Assembly: GCF_014529705.1 (NCBI RefSeq)
Contig: NZ_JAANIH010000014.1
Span: 1 to 64,000 of the forward strand
Reading direction: 5' to 3'
Source: Bradyrhizobium campsiandrae
Lineage (GTDB): Bacteria > Pseudomonadota > Alphaproteobacteria > Rhizobiales > Xanthobacteraceae
DNA: 64,000 nt
This document shows, piece after piece, positions 51,248-61,182 of this stretch. The first letter of the stretch is position 1; every line of letters begins with the position of its first letter. The translations under genes and the position numbers were made by a program. The notes under the pieces were generated by a model, which saw nothing but the letters and a program-made list of their open reading frames with translations, was not told where the DNA came from and ran no database searches.

Positions 51248-52249
51248 CTACTGAACGTCCATCTGCAGCCCTTCCTTTTGGATGATGCCGGCGAATTTCT
51301 TCGTCTCGGCGTCCACGAAGTCGGAGAATTGCTGCGGGGTGCCGTAGTCGGCGCGAGCGCCCATGGCGGCGATCTGCTTCTTGATGTCGTCGCGCTCCAG
51401 CATCGCCTTGACCTGGAGATTGAGCGCCTCGAGCACGGGCGCGGGGACGCCCTTCGGCAGGAAGACCGAGAACCACGACGACACGTCGAAATTCGCAAGC
51501 TCCGGCGCGCTTTCGCGCATCGTCGGCAGGTTCGGCGCGAGGTCGCTGCGTTCGGTGGTGGTGACGCAGAGGCCGTTGAGCGTGCCGTTCTGCACCTGCG
51601 GCAGGCTCGGATAGAGATTGTCGAACAGGATCTGGATGTCGCCGGCGAGGGCGGCCTGAAGCGCCGGCCCCGCGCCGCGGAACGGGATGTGCGTCATCTT
51701 CAGCCCGGTGAGCTGGAGGAACCAGGCGCCGGTGAGGTGAGGGCTCTGGCCGACACCCGACGAGGCGTAGCTCAGCTTGTCCGGATTGGCCTTCAGATAG
51801 GCGATCAGCTCGGCGATCGATTTGATGCCGGTCTTGGGATGCGCCGACACGATGTTCGGGATCCGGATCATGTTGGTCACAGGTTGGAGCTGGTCCGGCT
51901 TGTAGGTGAGGTTCTTGAAGATGCTGTAGGCGATCGCGTTCGGCCCGGGATTGCCGATCAGGACGGTATGACCGTCGGCCTTGGAGCGCACCACTTCCGC
52001 CGTGCCGATCGTGCCGCCGCCGCCCGAGCGATTCTCCACGACGGCAGTCTGGCCCCAGGCCGATTGGAGATGGGCGGCAAGCAATCGGCCCATCACGTCG
52101 GTCGAGCCGCCGGCTGCGGCCGGCACGATAATGCGGATGTTTTCGGTCGGTTTCCAATCGGCAAGGCTCGATCGCGGCACGATCGCGGCGGCCGAAAGCC
52201 CGGCGATACCGGCAAGCACGCGACGGCGGGACAGAATGTTGTTTGGCAC
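51248..52249 (-). CDS. Tripartite tricarboxylate transporter substrate-binding protein (Bug/TctC family)
   Basis: A 333-aa periplasmic receptor of the Bug family. It starts (GTG at 52249, GGGAG upstream) with a twin-arginine-like signal, ILSRRRVLAGIAGLSAAAIV. The family core is IRIIVPAAAGGSTDVMGRLLAAHLQ, VVENRSGGGGTIGTAEV, LSYASSGVGQSPHLTGAWF and HIPFRGAGPALQAALAGDIQILFDN. No TctA/TctB membrane genes are adjacent, as is common for orphan Bug proteins. Ligand unknown. Confidence 0.92.
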   Translation of the reverse strand: MPNNILSRRRVLAGIAGLSAAAIVPRSSLADWKPTENIRIIVPAAAGGSTDVMGRLLAAHLQSAWGQTAVVENRSGGGGTIGTAEVVRSKADGHTVLIGNPGPNAIAYSIFKNLTYKPDQLQPVTNMIRIPNIVSAHPKTGIKSIAELIAYLKANPDKLSYASSGVGQSPHLTGAWFLQLTGLKMTHIPFRGAGPALQAALAGDIQILFDNLYPSLPQVQNGTLNGLCVTTTERSDLAPNLPTMRESAPELANFDVSSWFSVFLPKGVPAPVLEALNLQVKAMLERDDIKKQIAAMGARADYGTPQQFSDFVDAETKKFAGIIQKEGLQMDVQ

Positions 52250-52355
52250 GAATCCACTCCCAGCTTCTTGTTTTGCAGGGAGCGTAGGGAACCCGGCGTG
52301 CAACGGCAAGTCGCACGCCCGCGCAAACAGCGGCACGACGCCGCAGGCTGAAGGC

Positions 52356-52862
52356 TCAGTTAAAGCTGAGCAACTTGAACAGCGGTGCGAGGTAGCTCAT
52401 CTCCTGGCCCGACGTCGGCGTGGTCCGGCTGATCGAGTCGAAGATCTTGCCGTCCTGGAGGCCATAATTCGCAAGCCGGCGCACGCGCCGGTTCTTGTCG
52501 AAATAGATCGCGATCACGCGCTGGTCGACGACCTTCTGGTTCATGAAGGCGACCATGCGCTCGGAGCGCTGCGAGATGTAATAGAACACCTCGCCGTCCA
52601 GCGTCGCGACGGTCGAGGGTGTGCCCATCACGATCAGCACCTGGTCCTGGCTCGCGCCGATCGGAATCTGCTCGAGGGCGCCGGGTGGCAGGATGTAGCC
52701 CTTCTGGAACTGTTCGCCGGCGCAGCCTGCAAGGGCGGCACCGACCAGGGTCACGGCCGCGAGCATGCACAAGCCGCGCCAGCGCGAATTCAAGCCGTGC
52801 CAACGCGCATGAAGGCCGCGCCGCTTGTTCAGGCGCAGGCTGGTCTGGTTCGTTATCGTCAT
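52356..52862 (-). CDS. bamE: BamE/SmpA-family outer-membrane lipoprotein
   Basis: Small lipoprotein of the beta-barrel assembly machinery. From the ATG at 52862 the product is 168 aa with a lipobox LAGC (C47). The fold region is IPIGASQDQVLIVMGTPSTVATLDGEVFYYISQR, the two-helix/three-strand OmlA pattern. The N-terminal 30 residues before the signal are longer than usual and contain a short repeat (GLHARWHGLNSRWRGL). It diverges from the cytochrome chaperone gene. Confidence 0.88.
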   Translation of the reverse strand: MTITNQTSLRLNKRRGLHARWHGLNSRWRGLCMLAAVTLVGAALAGCAGEQFQKGYILPPGALEQIPIGASQDQVLIVMGTPSTVATLDGEVFYYISQRSERMVAFMNQKVVDQRVIAIYFDKNRRVRRLANYGLQDGKIFDSISRTTPTSGQEMSYLAPLFKLLSFN

Positions 52863-52960
52863 AGCGGAACTGATTCCGTCCCCTTGCGTCGCGCGAGGCG
52901 CTGAAGTACCGGGCTGGGCGACTTGATGCAACTCACGCGCGCCCGCTTGCGGAAACCACA

Positions 52961-53512
52961 ATGCTTTGGCCGTTCAATCACTTCAGGAAACCCCGGCTAA
53001 CCCCGGCCGGCACCATTGAGGCCATCTATGGCATGATCGTGACGCAGGCGCGAGAACCCATATTTTACCGGGACTTGGGCGTGCCGGATACGGTTAATGG
53101 CCGTTTCGACCTATTACTCCTGCACCTCTGGCTGTTGCTGCGGCGGTTGCGGGCGGCCCAAAGCGGGGTGGAGCTGTCGCAGGCCCTGTTCGACCGCTTT
53201 TGCGAGGACATGGACGACAATCTGCGCGAGATGGGGGTGGGCGATCAGGTCGTCCCGAAGCGGATGCAGGCCTTCGGCGAGGCCTTTTATGGCCGCGTCC
53301 AGGCTTACGACCAGGCGATCGAGACGGGCCCTGAGGCGCTGGCGCAGGCGATCTGCAAGAATATCTTGAACGGGGTCAGCCTGGATCACGCGCGGCATCT
53401 GGCCGCCTATGCAGTGGCCGCGAATGCGGATCTCGGCCTAACTGATGAGGCCGCGCTGCGGCTCGGATCTTTCAAATTCCCTGCACCGCTGCAGGAAGGT
53501 GAGGCGTCATGA
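52961..53512 (+). CDS. Ubiquinol-cytochrome c chaperone (CBP3-like)
   Basis: A 183-aa protein of the Ubiq_cyt_C_chap family, expected to assist cytochrome b/bc1 assembly. Conserved features are IYGMIVTQAREPIFYRDLGVPDTVNGRFDLLLLHLWLLLRRL and FCEDMDDNLREMGVGD. Its stop overlaps the DUF177 start (ATGA), an order conserved in Rhizobiales upstream of plsX. Confidence 0.88.
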   Translation: MLWPFNHFRKPRLTPAGTIEAIYGMIVTQAREPIFYRDLGVPDTVNGRFDLLLLHLWLLLRRLRAAQSGVELSQALFDRFCEDMDDNLREMGVGDQVVPKRMQAFGEAFYGRVQAYDQAIETGPEALAQAICKNILNGVSLDHARHLAAYAVAANADLGLTDEAALRLGSFKFPAPLQEGEAS

Positions 53513-54090
53513 CCAGACCGGAGACCGGATCTAAACCCGATCCCTGGCGCTCGCCGGTAATGGTGGCGCAAATTCCCGACACCGGACTGCATCGCAAGCT
53601 TGAAGCTTCGGCGGCCGAGCGCCAGGCCATGGCCGATGTTGCGGGCCTGCGCGACATCCTGGCGGCCCACGCCGATTTCGACGTCGTGCCGAAGAGCGGC
53701 GGCCGGATCCAGGTCACTGGCCGCGTCCGGGCCAGGGTCGGCCAGACCTGCGTGGTTACGCTCGATCCGATCGAGAACGAAATCGATGAAGAGGTCGATC
53801 TGACCTTTGCCCCGGAAGCCGAGACGCGACGGCTCGAGGACCTGATCGAGGAGGGGCAGGACGACGACGAGCCGCCGGAAGTTGCCGATCCGCCGGAGGC
53901 CATCGTCAACGGAGCCATCGACCTCGGCCGCATCGCCACCGATGCGCTGTTCCTGGCGATCGATCCCTATCCCCGCAAGCCGGGTGCGGTGTTCGAGGCT
54001 GACGTGACCGCGCCCGATCCCGAGGACCATCCATTCGCGGCGCTGAAGGCCCTCCAGGACAACAAGCGGGGCAAGAAGAAGGGCAAATAG
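53509..54090 (+). CDS. DUF177 (YceD-like) protein
   Basis: A 193-aa cytoplasmic protein of the DUF177 family, usually found before rpmF/plsX and implicated in 23S rRNA metabolism in other bacteria. The family core is GRVRARVGQTCVVTLDPIENEIDEEVDLTF with the single Cys, then an acidic stretch and LGRIATDALFLAIDPYPRKPG. The C-terminus is Lys-rich. rpmF is absent from the 297-bp gap that follows. Confidence 0.88.
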   Translation: MTRPETGSKPDPWRSPVMVAQIPDTGLHRKLEASAAERQAMADVAGLRDILAAHADFDVVPKSGGRIQVTGRVRARVGQTCVVTLDPIENEIDEEVDLTFAPEAETRRLEDLIEEGQDDDEPPEVADPPEAIVNGAIDLGRIATDALFLAIDPYPRKPGAVFEADVTAPDPEDHPFAALKALQDNKRGKKKGK

Positions 54091-54387
54091 CTGGGTATTG
54101 CCCGTAAGAGCCCGTTGCCTCGAGGCGCGAGGTGTTTGCGGGAGTGCTTTCAATGGTTGTTTTATCTAGCTGATCTGTAATTGTTTTTCGCGAAATCGCC
54201 AGTTCGTCGCCAGGTCGCCTGTGATACAAAAGGCTGGGGGCAAGAGGTTGTTTCGGGATAACAAAACGCTATTGTCCGCCCCGGTCCGGGTGCGGCGTGG
54301 CGCTTGGCCGGTCGCCATGTCCATGGCGAGCCCATTTCGCGGCCCCGCTAATTCAAGACCGCACCAGACCAGGTTTCCGGGACTTCT

Positions 54388-55449
54388 ATGCCAAGCAAGG
54401 TTCGCATCGCGCTGGACGCCATGGGGGGCGACGCCGGCGCCGCCGTGGTCATTCCGGGCGCCGCCATCTCGCTCGGCAGGCATCGCGATACTGAATTCCT
54501 GCTGGTCGGGGACCGCGCCAAAATCGAGCCCGAACTCGATCGGCATCCCCAGCTCAAGGCCGCCGCGAAGATCATCCATACCGACGTGGCCGTGAGCGGC
54601 TCGGACAAGCCGAGCCAGGCGCTGCGCCGCGGACGGAAGACCTCCTCGATGTGGCTTGCCATCGATGCCGTGAAGAAGGGCGAGGCCGATGTCGCGGTCT
54701 CCGCCGGCAATACCGGCGCGCTGATGGCGATGGCCCGGTTCCACCTGCGCACGCTGCCCGGTATCGACCGTCCTGCCATCAGCGCGATCTGGCCGACCAG
54801 GCGCGGTGAGTCGGTCGTGCTCGATCTCGGCGCTACGATCGGCGGCGATGCGCATCACCTGGTGTCGCTTGCGATCATGGGTGCAGCCATGGTCAGCGTG
54901 GTGTTCGACAAGAGGCGCCCGACCGTCGGCCTGCTCAATATCGGCACCGAGGAGATCAAGGGGCACGAGGAGATCCGCGAGGCCGGCGAAATGCTGCGTG
55001 CGATGAACCTGCCGGAACTCGACTATATCGGCTTCGTCGAAGGTGACGGCATCGGCAAGGGAATGGCGGATGTGATCGTGACCGAGGGCTACGCCGGCAA
55101 CATCGCGCTCAAGGCTGCCGAGGGAACCGCGCGCCAGATGGCGGACTTACTCCGTAACGAGATTCAGCGGAGCTGGCTGTCGCGGCTCGGTTATCTCTTT
55201 GCCCGCAACGCCTTTCAGGCGCTGCGCGACAAGATGGATCCGAACAAGTCGAACGGTGGCGTGCTGCTCGGGCTGAACGGGCTCGTGGTCAAGAGCCACG
55301 GCGGAATCAACGCCGAAGGCTTTGCCTATGCGATCGATGTTGGCTATGAGATGGCTCACTACGATCTCCTGAACAAGATCAATCAGATGCTCAACCGCGA
55401 GGGTGGTGCACTCAGTTCCGTGCAGACCGCGCCGGAGGATGTTTCGTGA
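54388..55449 (+). CDS. plsX: Phosphate acyltransferase PlsX
   Basis: Makes acyl-phosphate from acyl-ACP for phospholipid synthesis. The 353-aa product opens [19 protein letters not shown] and has [28 protein letters not shown] and [17 protein letters not shown]. The 297-bp upstream gap has no gene but probably its promoter. The stop overlaps the fabH GTG start. Confidence 0.96.
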   Translation: MPSKVRIALDAMGGDAGAAVVIPGAAISLGRHRDTEFLLVGDRAKIEPELDRHPQLKAAAKIIHTDVAVSGSDKPSQALRRGRKTSSMWLAIDAVKKGEADVAVSAGNTGALMAMARFHLRTLPGIDRPAISAIWPTRRGESVVLDLGATIGGDAHHLVSLAIMGAAMVSVVFDKRRPTVGLLNIGTEEIKGHEEIREAGEMLRAMNLPELDYIGFVEGDGIGKGMADVIVTEGYAGNIALKAAEGTARQMADLLRNEIQRSWLSRLGYLFARNAFQALRDKMDPNKSNGGVLLGLNGLVVKSHGGINAEGFAYAIDVGYEMAHYDLLNKINQMLNREGGALSSVQTAPEDVS

Positions 55450-56426
55450 CTCAAATTCGTTCGGTCGTGCTCGGCTGCGGCTCTTATCTGCCGGAGCAGG
55501 TGGTGACCAACGCCCAACTGGCGGCGCGTATCGACACGTCCGACGAATGGATCGTGCAGCGCACGGGCATTCGCGAGCGGCACATCGCGGCCGAGGGCGA
55601 GTTCACGTCGCATCTTGCGATCAAGGCCGCGCAGGCCGCGCTGACCGACGCCGGCGTGGACGCGCAGTCGATCGAGCTGATCGTGCTCGCGACCTCGACG
55701 CCCGACAACACCTTCCCCGCCACCGCGGTTGCCGTGCAGCACGGGCTCGGCATCAATCATGGCGCGGCTTTCGATCTCCAGGCGGTGTGCTCCGGCTTCG
55801 TGTTCGCGCTTGCCACCGCAGACAATTTCCTGCGCACCGGCGCCTATAAGCGCGCGCTGGTGATCGGCGCCGAGACCTTCTCGCGCATCCTCGACTGGAA
55901 CGACCGCGGCACCTGCGTGCTGTTCGGCGACGGCGCCGGCGCGGTGGTGCTGGAGGCGCAGGAGCAGCCGGGCAATCCCGCGACCGACCGCGGCATCGTC
56001 ACCACGCATTTGCGCTCCGACGGGCGCCACAAGGCCAAGCTGTTCGTCGACGGCGGGCCGTCCTCGACCCAGACCGTCGGCCATCTGCGCATGGAGGGAC
56101 GCGAGGTCTTCAAGCACGCGGTCGGCATGATCACCGACGTGATCGTCGACGCCTTCAAGGCAACCGGGCTCGATGCCGAGGGCATCGACTGGTTCGTGCC
56201 GCACCAGGCCAACAAGCGAATCATCGACGCCTCCGCCCACAAGCTGCACATCGCGCCGGAGAAGGTGGTGCTGACGGTGGACCGCCACGGCAACACGTCG
56301 GCGGCCTCGATCCCGCTGGCGCTGGCCGTGGCGCGCAAGGACGGCCGCATCAAGAAGGGCGATATGGTTCTCTTGGAGGCCATGGGCGGCGGCTTCACCT
56401 GGGGCTCGGCGCTGGTGCGCTGGTAA
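55446..56426 (+). CDS. fabH: 3-oxoacyl-ACP synthase III
   Basis: Initiates fatty-acid synthesis by condensing acetyl-CoA with malonyl-ACP. The 326-aa product has the catalytic triad: Cys115 in [12 protein letters not shown], His in [10 protein letters not shown] and Asn in [15 protein letters not shown] at 55446 overlaps the plsX stop (4 bp). ihfA follows with its own promoter. Confidence 0.96.
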   Translation: MTQIRSVVLGCGSYLPEQVVTNAQLAARIDTSDEWIVQRTGIRERHIAAEGEFTSHLAIKAAQAALTDAGVDAQSIELIVLATSTPDNTFPATAVAVQHGLGINHGAAFDLQAVCSGFVFALATADNFLRTGAYKRALVIGAETFSRILDWNDRGTCVLFGDGAGAVVLEAQEQPGNPATDRGIVTTHLRSDGRHKAKLFVDGGPSSTQTVGHLRMEGREVFKHAVGMITDVIVDAFKATGLDAEGIDWFVPHQANKRIIDASAHKLHIAPEKVVLTVDRHGNTSAASIPLALAVARKDGRIKKGDMVLLEAMGGGFTWGSALVRW

Positions 56427-56493
56427 AGCCACATCGATAAAATTTTGCCGGAATTCGTGCTCGATATCGATGCGTCTGCATTGATGAACGGTG

Positions 56494-56522
56494 TTGACCG
56501 TCGTATCGTAAGTTCATAATTT
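56494..56522 (+). promoter_or_regulatory. ihfA promoter
   Basis: TTGACC (56494-56499) and TAATTT (56517-56522) with a 17-bp spacer fit sigma-70 boxes well, 37 bp before the ihfA start. The region is AT-richer than its surroundings. Confidence 0.55.
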
Positions 56523-56559
56523 CAGACAACAATTGTTCGCCGTGATGTGGGGCAGGGCG

Positions 56560-56901
56560 ATGACCGATCAAAGCAAAACCGTAACGCGTGTGGATCTCTG
56601 CGAAGCCGTCTACCAGAAGGTGGGACTGTCGCGCACGGAATCGTCCGCCTTCGTGGAACTCGTGCTGAAGGAGATCACCGATTGCCTTGAGAAGGGCGAG
56701 ACGGTGAAGCTGTCGTCGTTCGGTTCCTTCATGGTCCGCAAGAAGGGCCAGCGCATCGGCCGCAATCCGAAGACCGGCACCGAGGTGCCGATCTCGCCGC
56801 GCCGGGTGATGGTGTTTAAGCCGTCGGCGATCCTGAAGCAGCGGATCAACGCCCAGCACCGCACCAATGGCGATGCCACCAAGGCTCCCCAGGAGGCCTA
56901 A
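56560..56901 (+). CDS. ihfA: Integration host factor subunit alpha
   Basis: Sequence-specific DNA-bending protein that pairs with IhfB. The 113-aa product carries [31 protein letters not shown] and the DNA-arm segment [35 protein letters not shown] with the intercalating Pro. The ATG at 56560 is preferred over upstream in-frame ATG 56545 and TTG 56533. The MerR gene follows after 24 bp. Confidence 0.95.
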   Translation: MTDQSKTVTRVDLCEAVYQKVGLSRTESSAFVELVLKEITDCLEKGETVKLSSFGSFMVRKKGQRIGRNPKTGTEVPISPRRVMVFKPSAILKQRINAQHRTNGDATKAPQEA

Positions 56902-56925
56902 CGCCTCTCGCAAAGGATTTGGCAT

Positions 56926-57504
56926 TTGGACAAGGCGCCGGATGCGTTCCGAACCATCAGCGAAGTAGCGCAGGAACTCGACATCCCGCAGCACGTGCTG
57001 CGGTTCTGGGAGACCCGCTTCTCCCAGATCAAGCCGATGAAGCGCAGCGGCGGCCGCCGCTATTACCGCCCCGACGACGTCGACCTGCTCAAGGGCATCC
57101 GCCGTCTGCTCTACGGGGAGGGCTACACCATCCGCGGGGTGCAGCGGATCCTCAAGGAGCACGGCGTCAAATCAGTGCAGGGCCTCGCCGACAGCGCAGC
57201 CGCCGTCTCGTTCGGGGCGATCGAGGATGCCATCGGCGCGAGCCTGATGGAGGTGGACGAGGAGCCGCCGATCAAGGGCGTCACCGACAGCGACGATGAC
57301 GACTACCAGGGCGAGGAGGAGGAAGGCATCGACTTCCGCTTCGCCGAGATCGACGACGAGGAGATCCTCACCACCTTCCGCAAGGGCGGCGCCGCCGCCG
57401 CGCCGGCCGGGCCCAGCGCGCTGGACCGGGAGCGGTTGGAACGGGTGCTCGGCGACCTCGTCGCCTGCAAGGACATGCTGGATCAGGCGCTGAAGGATGG
57501 CTGA
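56926..57504 (+). CDS. MerR-family regulator (ihfA-linked)
   Basis: A 192-aa protein whose first 80 residues are a MerR winged helix ([61 protein letters not shown]). The rest is acidic and low complexity (EGEEEEG-type) and ends in a helix. The ihfA-merR order is conserved in alphaproteobacteria. The start is an unusual TTG at 56926 with AAAGGA upstream. Function unclear. Confidence 0.88.
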   Translation: MDKAPDAFRTISEVAQELDIPQHVLRFWETRFSQIKPMKRSGGRRYYRPDDVDLLKGIRRLLYGEGYTIRGVQRILKEHGVKSVQGLADSAAAVSFGAIEDAIGASLMEVDEEPPIKGVTDSDDDDYQGEEEEGIDFRFAEIDDEEILTTFRKGGAAAAPAGPSALDRERLERVLGDLVACKDMLDQALKDG

Positions 57505-57589
57505 GGGGGCATCCGCCGCAGATGGGCCCGCGCCCGCAAGCGGGCTCGATCCCGTCCGTTCCTTCACCCGCTGGATGCTTTGAGAAAAA

Positions 57590-57667
57590 TGGTCGGAGCG
57601 AGAGGATTTGAACCTCCGACCCCTAGTCTCCCAGACTAGTGCGCTAACCGGGCTGCGCCACGCTCCG
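57590..57667 (-). tRNA. tRNA-Pro (anticodon GGG)
   Basis: Read on the minus strand from 57667, CGGAGCG pairs with CGCTCCG before A and an encoded CCA (57592-57590). The D arm, anticodon loop CTGGGAG (anticodon GGG), and TTCAAAT T-loop are standard. It decodes CCC/CCU. Length 78 nt including CCA. Confidence 0.95.
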
Positions 57668-57814
57668 AACGTCGTTCCATTAGCTAGGATCGGCGCGATG
57701 CGCAAGGCGAGGTCGCAGCATTTTAGCGTTCCCGCCCACACCCCCGGAACGGCCCACGCAGGCAGCGAAAAGCGTGGTAGTGGCTGCCACCGGTGGCCGG
57801 CAGACCAAACTATC

Positions 57815-57909
57815 GAAAACAACCCCATGCACAGTAGCGGAGTTGCCACGGGGTAACGTTTTTCCGAATTTTACTTGATCCGTCGGGCAAAACAGTGGCA
57901 TGATGTCAT
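57815..57909. repeat. Two-core Bradyrhizobium intergenic repeat, copy B (inverted)
   Basis: The reverse complements of both cores of the 50956-51182 element are present: core 2 at 57815-57837 and core 1 at 57875-57900. It ends about 80 bp before the GntR gene and accounts for much of the 323-bp gap after tRNA-Pro. Confidence 0.85.
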
Positions 57910-57990
57910 CCTGCCAGCCGCATCGCCCCGCTAGCTGGAGCCGAGACCACCGCCGCCGCCGGGCAAAGGGGCGTCGAGTTCGCCTATACC

Positions 57991-58743
57991 GTGCTCCGGC
58001 GCGAGATCGTTTCGCTCACCCTGCGACCGGGCGCGCCGCTCGATGAGGCAGTCCTCGCTGCAAGGCTGGGCCTGTCGCGAACCCCCATGCACGAAGCCCT
58101 GGTCGGGCTCGCCTCGGAATCGCTGGTGGTGGTGCTGCCGAACCGCGGCGCCAGCGTTGCAAGTCTCAACTGGGATGATCTTCGCGAGATGTTCGAGGCG
58201 CTCGATATCACCCAGCGGCTCGTCACGAGGTGGGCGGCGCTACGCCGAACCGATGCCCAGCTTGCCGAGATCGATGCCGAACGTGTTGCATTCGAACAGC
58301 ACGAGGCGGCGGGTCGCGCGGAGGAGATGAACGAGAGCAATTGGCGGTTTCATGCGCTGATCGCCGCTGCCTGCGGCAACAAGCTGATCGAGCGCAACGA
58401 CCTGCACCTCCTCACGCTCGCGCTGCGCATCGCCTATCTGGCCTACAATGTGGAGCACTTCGCCTCGAAGGCTGCGTATCAGAAGCACATGAATACGATC
58501 CTGACGGAGCACATCGCGATGGTCGCCGCGATCAGGGGCCGGGATGCGGACAAAATGGATGCCTTGGGGCGCTCGCACGCCGATCTCGGCCGGCAACGGA
58601 TTCAGGATGCGCTCACGCGAGGGGTGAGCAGCGAGCTTGATATCGCGCTCGATCATCCGATCGCGATGTTGAGGCCATGGTGGCGTGGCCAGGGGATGCC
58701 TTCACATCAACGGCGCGGGGGAGTTTGTCTCGGTTCAATTTAG
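57991..58743 (+). pseudogene. GntR-family (FadR/VanR-type) regulator, 5' end likely truncated
   Basis: A 250-codon frame with the C-terminal part of the GntR wing (RREIVSLTLRPGAPLDEAVLAARLGLSRTPMHEALVGLASESLVVVLPNRGASVASL) and a FCD domain (NESNWRFHALIAAACGN with His ligand). Homologous-looking codons (GVEFAYTV) precede the only available start, GTG 57991. No ATG, GTG or TTG occurs in frame between a TGA at 57901 and 57991. So either a non-standard start is used or the original 5' end was lost next to the repeat. Function and target unknown. Confidence 0.6.
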
Positions 58744-59108
58744 CGCTGTCACCGAATCCCGCGTTTCGCTCGATGTCGAGGCAAGATGGGAGTGATGGTC
58801 ACGGCAGCGGACACACTGGCCGCGCAGAAGGCGGCCGTTGCTGAACGTTTCTCACGCTCGGAATGGACGTCTCTGCCCCAGCTTCCGTGATCGCGATGAA
58901 GAGGCAATTTTCGTTCCTCAAAACCACGCATTACGCGGCGGCGTCTGCGCAACCCCATCATTGCGGGCGCGGTGGTGCGGCCGTGAGCGGCGCCGTGTGG
59001 GCGTTCTGGACGGGGCTTCAAAGCGAGCGCCGCGGCGCCGATCTCAGTTCCTAAATAGTCAACTTAGCAGCGTCCACTTCGCAGCAACGACGAGGCCAAG
59101 GCCTACGG
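58744..59108. other. Non-coding gap with no recognised feature
   Basis: 365 bp between the GntR frame and the AT-richer orphan gene. It may contain decayed coding remnants (for example the stretch near 58826-58880), but nothing I can name. Confidence 0.4.
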
Positions 59109-59807
59109 TCACGGCTGTGGCGCCGCATTTGTGAATGTGATCTGAATGACCGGGTTAGGGATAACTGCAGGAAGGTGTGGCTGAGGATTGCCAAGGTTCG
59201 GTTGCCGATCAAATCGCAGACCTGCAGCGCGGAGAGCATCAACTACGATCTTAGATTCTGTTGAGTTTGGGTCGAAAAACGCAACTCCAATACCGGATGG
59301 AACAGTGTGAGGCCCGCCCATCAGGACTTGATTTCTCACCACCCATCCTGGGTTGGCCGAGAAGGCGGCTACAAAGTTCTCGGCAAGAATGTGACAATCG
59401 AAGCAAGATGATTCTTGATAGATTTGTACCAAGGGAGTGAGTCCTGCCGGAAGCTGCAGTTTTCTGGTTAGCTCTTCCTGTTGGCTTGCAGTCAGGCGAC
59501 GAGGTTCCAACTTGGATAGCCTCGCTTCCAATGTATCAATGCGGGCTTTTGCTTGGTCTGGTGACGCACCGCCCAGCTTGTCTTTGTAGTCGTCCCTTTG
59601 GCTCTTGAGCAGAGCTATTTCTGATTCTTTGTTGCTAATGACGCTGTCACGATCAGCCAAGCGCTGGTTATAAACCTGCCCAAATAGATACCATACGACA
59701 CCAACCATAAGAACTAAGATCACTAGGAACGTGGGCAGGTTAGCGCGGATCATCGGCCAACCCGTAATTAGGTCTTGCAGCCACTGGGGCATAGATTCTC
59801 TCGGCAT
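59109..59807 (-). CDS. Membrane-anchored coiled-coil protein, unknown, AT-richer
   Basis: A 232-aa protein with one N-terminal TM helix (TFLVILVLMVGVVWYLFG), then a coiled coil (LADRDSVISNKESEIALLKSQRDDYKDKL and LEARLSKLEPRRLTASQQEEL), and a C-terminal globular part. The layout resembles unnamed TM/coiled-coil proteins with an alpha/beta tail domain found in mobile or defence-rich regions. Its base composition is clearly AT-richer than the neighbours, suggesting transfer. The start is the ATG at 59807; another ATG at 59885 would put 26 residues before it. Confidence 0.65.
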   Translation of the reverse strand: MPRESMPQWLQDLITGWPMIRANLPTFLVILVLMVGVVWYLFGQVYNQRLADRDSVISNKESEIALLKSQRDDYKDKLGGASPDQAKARIDTLEARLSKLEPRRLTASQQEELTRKLQLPAGLTPLVQIYQESSCFDCHILAENFVAAFSANPGWVVRNQVLMGGPHTVPSGIGVAFFDPNSTESKIVVDALRAAGLRFDRQPNLGNPQPHLPAVIPNPVIQITFTNAAPQP

Positions 59808-60066
59808 GGGATAATCTTGTTGCGTGAGGGAAGGACTTTCGCACGTCACGCTAGCAGGGCGAAAGGACGATAATCGGTGAGACAAGGATTGTCTGGGACG
59901 ATTTCAAATCCTTGCAACAGCTTTCTCTCTAACCGCGCCGTGCCCTGACAATGGGGACGAGTAGCGTGTGATAGGATCGCCGGCTTCGCAACCATCATCG
60001 GCAAGGATGGAAGAAATCCCCTGAATGCCCGGTACACGGATTGCAACGGGCGCGTGGCCGTACTGA

Positions 60067-61071
60067 TTATCTCTCGGCTCTCGGCTCGCGCAACTGACCG
60101 GCGCCTGCGTGAAACCTGACACGATATTCGTTGGGCAGAACGCTCAAACGCCGACGGAAAGCGCGGCGCATGTGCTCTTCGCTTTGAAAGCCGGCACGAG
60201 CTGCGATTTCCTTGATGCGCGCTTCGGATTCTTCGAGAGCGCGACGCGCCGCCTCGACGCGAAATTCCTCAACGGTCTTGCCGGGGGACTGCCCCGTTCG
60301 TTTCCGGAACATCCGGGCGAACGTGCGGGGGCTCATCTTGGCCTGCTCGGCCAATCGTTCGACGCGCAAATCTCCGCCAAGATTGTCCTGGATCCATGCC
60401 GAGATCTCCTCGAATGCCGGATGGTCGGACGATTGCACTGAAAGCGGCACACTGAACTGGGCCTGGCCGCCGGGCCGCTTGAGAAAGACGACCAATCTGC
60501 GCGCGACCCTCATCGCTTCGCGATGGCCGAGGTCGTCCTCCAGCAGCGTGAGCGCCAGATCGATGCCGGCGGTGACCCCTGCCGAAGTCCAGATGCCCCG
60601 GTCATGAACGAACACAGGATCGACTTCGACCGTGACGTCGGGATAGCGCGTCCTCAGCAAATCGCATGATCCCCAATGCGTCGTCGCGCGACGACCGGCA
60701 AGGAGGTCGGCTGCTGCCAGGACAAACGCCCCCGTGCAAACCGAGCAGACCCGCCTGACGTGCGGAGCGGCCGATCGAAAGAATGCGATGAGCCTGGGAT
60801 CCGTGGCGGCCCGGTGCACGCCGGGCCCACCGCCGATGATCAGCGTGTCGATGCCCTCCACATCGACCGGGAGGGGGCGCGTCATGACTTCAAGGCCGGC
60901 GGAGGTCCGAACAGGCCCGCCGCTCACGGAGCAGATCTCCCACAAATAAGGCGGATTCGACGGGGCCGTTTCGCAAGCCAGTTCAAAGACTTGAAGCGGC
61001 CCCCCAAAATCGAGCAGAAGCCCATCCTCGAACAGGACGAAGACGAGACGTCGGGGCGAGGCGGCGGTCAT
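60067..61071 (-). CDS. GlxA-type AraC regulator with DJ-1/PfpI domain
   Basis: A 334-aa regulator. Residues about 8-180 form a DJ-1/PfpI domain (LVFVLFEDGLLLDFGGPLQVFELA, LIIGGGPGV, RRVCSVCTGAFVLAAADLL) and 225-320 an AraC HTH (ERLAEQAKMSPRTFARMFRKRTGQSPGKTVEEFRVEAARRAL). GlxA-type proteins sense small metabolites, for example glycine betaine, choline-derived or carnitine-type compounds. It diverges from an isonitrile-hydratase-like gene and probably controls it. Confidence 0.9.
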   Translation of the reverse strand: MTAASPRRLVFVLFEDGLLLDFGGPLQVFELACETAPSNPPYLWEICSVSGGPVRTSAGLEVMTRPLPVDVEGIDTLIIGGGPGVHRAATDPRLIAFFRSAAPHVRRVCSVCTGAFVLAAADLLAGRRATTHWGSCDLLRTRYPDVTVEVDPVFVHDRGIWTSAGVTAGIDLALTLLEDDLGHREAMRVARRLVVFLKRPGGQAQFSVPLSVQSSDHPAFEEISAWIQDNLGGDLRVERLAEQAKMSPRTFARMFRKRTGQSPGKTVEEFRVEAARRALEESEARIKEIAARAGFQSEEHMRRAFRRRLSVLPNEYRVRFHAGAGQLREPRAER

Positions 61072-61182
61072 GTCAGCCTTGGCAGAAAATGCGTGTCGTT
61101 TGACATTTCGGCAAAGCCCGGCGGCTGTCAACATCGTCCCCGTCAAGGACGAGGCGGCATCAGTCAAAGGAAGAGGCGATCA

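Noticed and set aside
59109..59807. CFDCH in the orphan membrane protein as a c-type heme site
   Set aside because: It is a single CxxCH in a region that otherwise resembles an alpha/beta tail domain, with no distal Met/His pattern or cytochrome genes nearby. Chance is more likely.
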